Below are positions 62,092 through 64,000 of a DNA stretch of 64,000 bases, one piece after another (position 1 is the first letter of the stretch; every line of letters begins with the position of its first letter). The position numbers and the translations under genes were made by a program. Origin of the DNA: Plantago ovata. Lineage: Eukaryota > Streptophyta > Magnoliopsida > Lamiales > Plantaginaceae. Location: the NCBI GenBank assembly GCA_028274465.1, contig CM051455.1, forward strand, positions 133,458,096 through 133,522,095, read 5' to 3'. The notes below the pieces were generated by a model that was not told the DNA's origin, made no database searches, and worked only from the letters and a program-made list of their open reading frames with translations.

Positions 62092-63150
62092 AAACTGGAT
62101 TTGTTTCAGACGAATGCTAGTAACGCAAGGTAAGATCTTATCAACCTTTTTTTTTTTTTTTTTTTTTTAAATTTTTGGTTAGTTTGTGTATACTTGTATT
62201 GGCGGTCTGGTAATCTTGTTGATCAATTGTTGCTTATGTGAAAACATTGCTGCTGAAATCATCTCAACCTTCTCAGACCAGTGAAGACTGTGAAGTTACT
62301 AGCAATTCTCGTTTCATTTACTAATTGCATTCCGAAATTGAGTTTACATCTTAGTGTTACGTGGTGCTGAGAGCTAACTCAATTTATGCGTGTGAGATTT
62401 TGTTTTCTAGAGCTAACAAATTATACTTGCTGGTTACTGCTCAAAATGTTCTAAATATAACCCAAAACTTTTATCTGCAGATATGTGGCCAGTGAGTTGG
62501 AGCACTTTTATGTGACGCAAAATTTTATCTGCACACGGTGGGATGGTGTTACATCATAATTAATCTTATTAACGATGAGGACTGGGATGGCATGGCTTCA
62601 GCCGAAGAACTCAGAACACTTAAGAGGAGAGCTTGCTGGGGATAGAGAATGGTGGAGACGGTAGGAAGATAAGGCTGGGTTTGGTGAGATGAAATGGCTT
62701 ATCATGTCGAGGAAGATCTTTTCGAAGGTCTGGTCAGGTAAAGGGAATCAGGCGGAGACTAGTGGGTCAGATTTGTCGGAGAGCCTCGGGTCCGCTAACC
62801 AGGATGAGGCTGTGAAGAGAGCTAGGGAGAACTGAGAAGTTTAGTTTCCTAGGATGTGAAGAAAGTTGAAAAGATGATTAGGTTTTGGTAGTTGTAATGT
62901 GGTTCAGTTTCCTTCTTAAATGGCATTAGCATGCATGTTATAATAGTGTACCACAAGAAAAATGAAAATGCCAAAAAAAAGAAGGTTAGTTTTGTTTGAC
63001 TTGAATCAAGAATACAACATGTAGCCCAGACGGGATAGTTCATACTTAAATAGTTTGTCTTTAATGCAGAAAAATACAAGAAGTCATGTACTAGTCTTTA
63101 TGAAACTATTTGTATAAACTTCCATTTGGTTTAAAAGCTGTTCAAAAGCA
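62092..63150 (+). pseudogene. Deleted duplicate of the NPY-type gene
   Basis: The sequence follows the intact gene: the end of exon 1 (TTTCAGACGAATGCTAGTAA), parts of intron 1, exon 2 (ATATGTGGCCAGTGAGTTGG) and the start of intron 2 (GTTACATCATAAT). It then jumps at about 62570 straight into the middle of exon 4 (GATGAGGACTGGGATGGCAT) and continues through the 3' UTR to about 63150. All of exon 3, with most of the BTB and NPH3 domains, is lost. Exon 2 is also damaged by a deletion after GAGTTGG, and exon 4 carries indels. No function is expected. Confidence 0.92.
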
Positions 63151-63673
63151 CTATTAACTTTAATAACTTTAAGATGTTAGTTTATAAATAGTCCCCGCAA
63201 TTGGTATGATTCGTACGGATCGGGATCCACGTTAGATCAATTTCAAATTTTTTGAATAGGACCCGGATCTGATCTATGAAGAAAATAAAAAAATTCATCA
63301 CAATTCATGGATCACTCGTAAATTACCAAGTCTACTGTTAGAAAGTACAACCTACGATTGACATGAATCTTAGTTGGGGCCATTTTAGTTCACAAAAGTG
63401 GTCAACGTTTTCATTCAAATTGAGCAATTCAAAATGAACAACATTACTTGACGAGTTAATCTTACAAAATTTAAAATAAATAGTTGAAACTGTGTTTCAC
63501 TCACAACTATAAAACATCGTAAACCTAGTCTATAAAAATGTTTTCCGCAGAAAACCCTTTGAACAACTTAACTTTACTCCTATAGAAGAAAAAAAAAATG
63601 CATATCTTAGCCTTGATTGATACTCCAATTACTTCCTTCATAACAGTAATAATAAATAATTAATTACTACTCT
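63151..63673. other. Duplicated NPY flank with unmatched insert start
   Basis: Part of this (63425-63520) matches 60417-60500; 63180-63400 and from about 63545 on have no match in the first copy. It is the 3' side of the defensin-like exon. Confidence 0.45.
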
Positions 63674-63828
63674 CTAACATGGTTTCTTACAAACACATCT
63701 TCGAGGTCCAGCCCCCTGGAATTCACAGACACCAGTAGACCAACCATTGTTGGAGCATTTTATTCCACAGTCAGTATCGCTCCCACATCCTCCATTTATC
63801 GTGTAACACTCCTTCCCCAAACACTCCT
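63674..63828 (-). CDS. Last exon of a cysteine-rich defensin-like peptide gene (partial)
   Basis: On the minus strand an acceptor TTGCAG precedes 50 codons ending in TAG (63674-63676). The peptide has nine cysteines, with the defensin fold signature in order: CxxxC in DCGIKC, GxC in TGVC, and CxC in RRCVC, closing KKPC. Plant defensin-like genes usually have a first exon for the signal peptide and one intron; that exon is not visible in the remaining 170 bp and would lie beyond the window. The mature product would be secreted and disulphide-bonded, with an antimicrobial or signalling role by family analogy. The exon has no stops, so it may be real, but completeness cannot be judged. Confidence 0.68.
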
Positions 63829-64000
63829 CTGCAATTTTGTGAAATGTTTAGTCAAGTCTTGAAATTTATAATGTAGATGGAATTTCACAACTAGTTTTGT
63901 TGGCATTTCCTTTTCCCACATAAAATATACACGATGTTTTGCAGCATTTTGAGAAACGAATTTTTACATCTGAACACTAGTATTTGATCTAATCATTTTG
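63829..64000. other. Duplicated NPY flank
   Basis: From about 63868 to the window end the sequence matches about 60515-60670, the flank of the intact NPY gene. It would be intron of the defensin-like gene if that gene is intact. Confidence 0.6.

Overview
The window is nuclear DNA of a eudicot plant. It has short exons with GT-AG introns, a chloroplast Clp subunit gene, a plant C2H2/EAR repressor, an NPH3-domain gene, a telo-box ribosomal-protein promoter, and dense plant transposons (CACTA, Ty1/copia, L1-type LINE, tRNA-derived SINEs, Stowaway-, hAT- and Harbinger-like MITEs). The species cannot be read from the sequence; Caryophyllales would only be a guess.

Layout. CLPR1 (plastid Clp protease, non-catalytic subunit) lies on the minus strand at 0.4-4.9 kb in nine exons. 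An intronless ZAT-type zinc-finger repressor is at 8.1-8.6 kb. A 5'-truncated LINE (9.7-10.3 kb) and a 3.1-kb CACTA element (10,967-14,047) follow. The CACTA element carries the 5' part of a nicotinate phosphoribosyltransferase gene and a tRNA-Pro-like sequence. From 14 to 18.6 kb I see only MITEs and hairpins. Cytosolic leucyl-tRNA synthetase occupies 19.4-22.7 kb as one coding exon, and a TED7-like proline-rich membrane protein lies on the minus strand at 26.1-27.1 kb. From 27 to 36 kb there are only repeats: two long fold-back elements, a hAT-like MITE, a 133-bp tandem repeat, and a Harbinger-like MITE holding a SINE. The six-exon gene for 40S ribosomal protein S14 (uS11) is at 36.2-38.3 kb.

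From 39.4 to 53.5 kb transposons dominate again. They include an RNase H fragment, a Stowaway-like MITE, and a copia element with near-identical LTRs but a decayed interior (40,359-45,206). Further on are a SINE, a MITE interrupted by a LINE tail, a second CACTA element (47,285-51,098) with an intact five-exon Transposase_24-type gene, a second copy of the first SINE family, and a 1.2-kb solo LTR. An NPY-type BTB/NPH3 gene is at 56.6-60.0 kb. It is followed by a broken PRISE/5-beta-reductase fragment, then by a deleted partial duplicate of the NPY gene (62.1 kb to the window end). One exon of a defensin-like gene (63.7 kb, minus) sits inside the duplicated flank.

The host genes share no evident pathway; they are ordinary unlinked plant genes. 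The most unusual structure is the pair of related CACTA elements. Each has a perfect long palindrome exactly 326 bp from the terminus on the 5' side of its gene, directly before that gene's leader; in one of them the gene has been replaced by captured host sequence.
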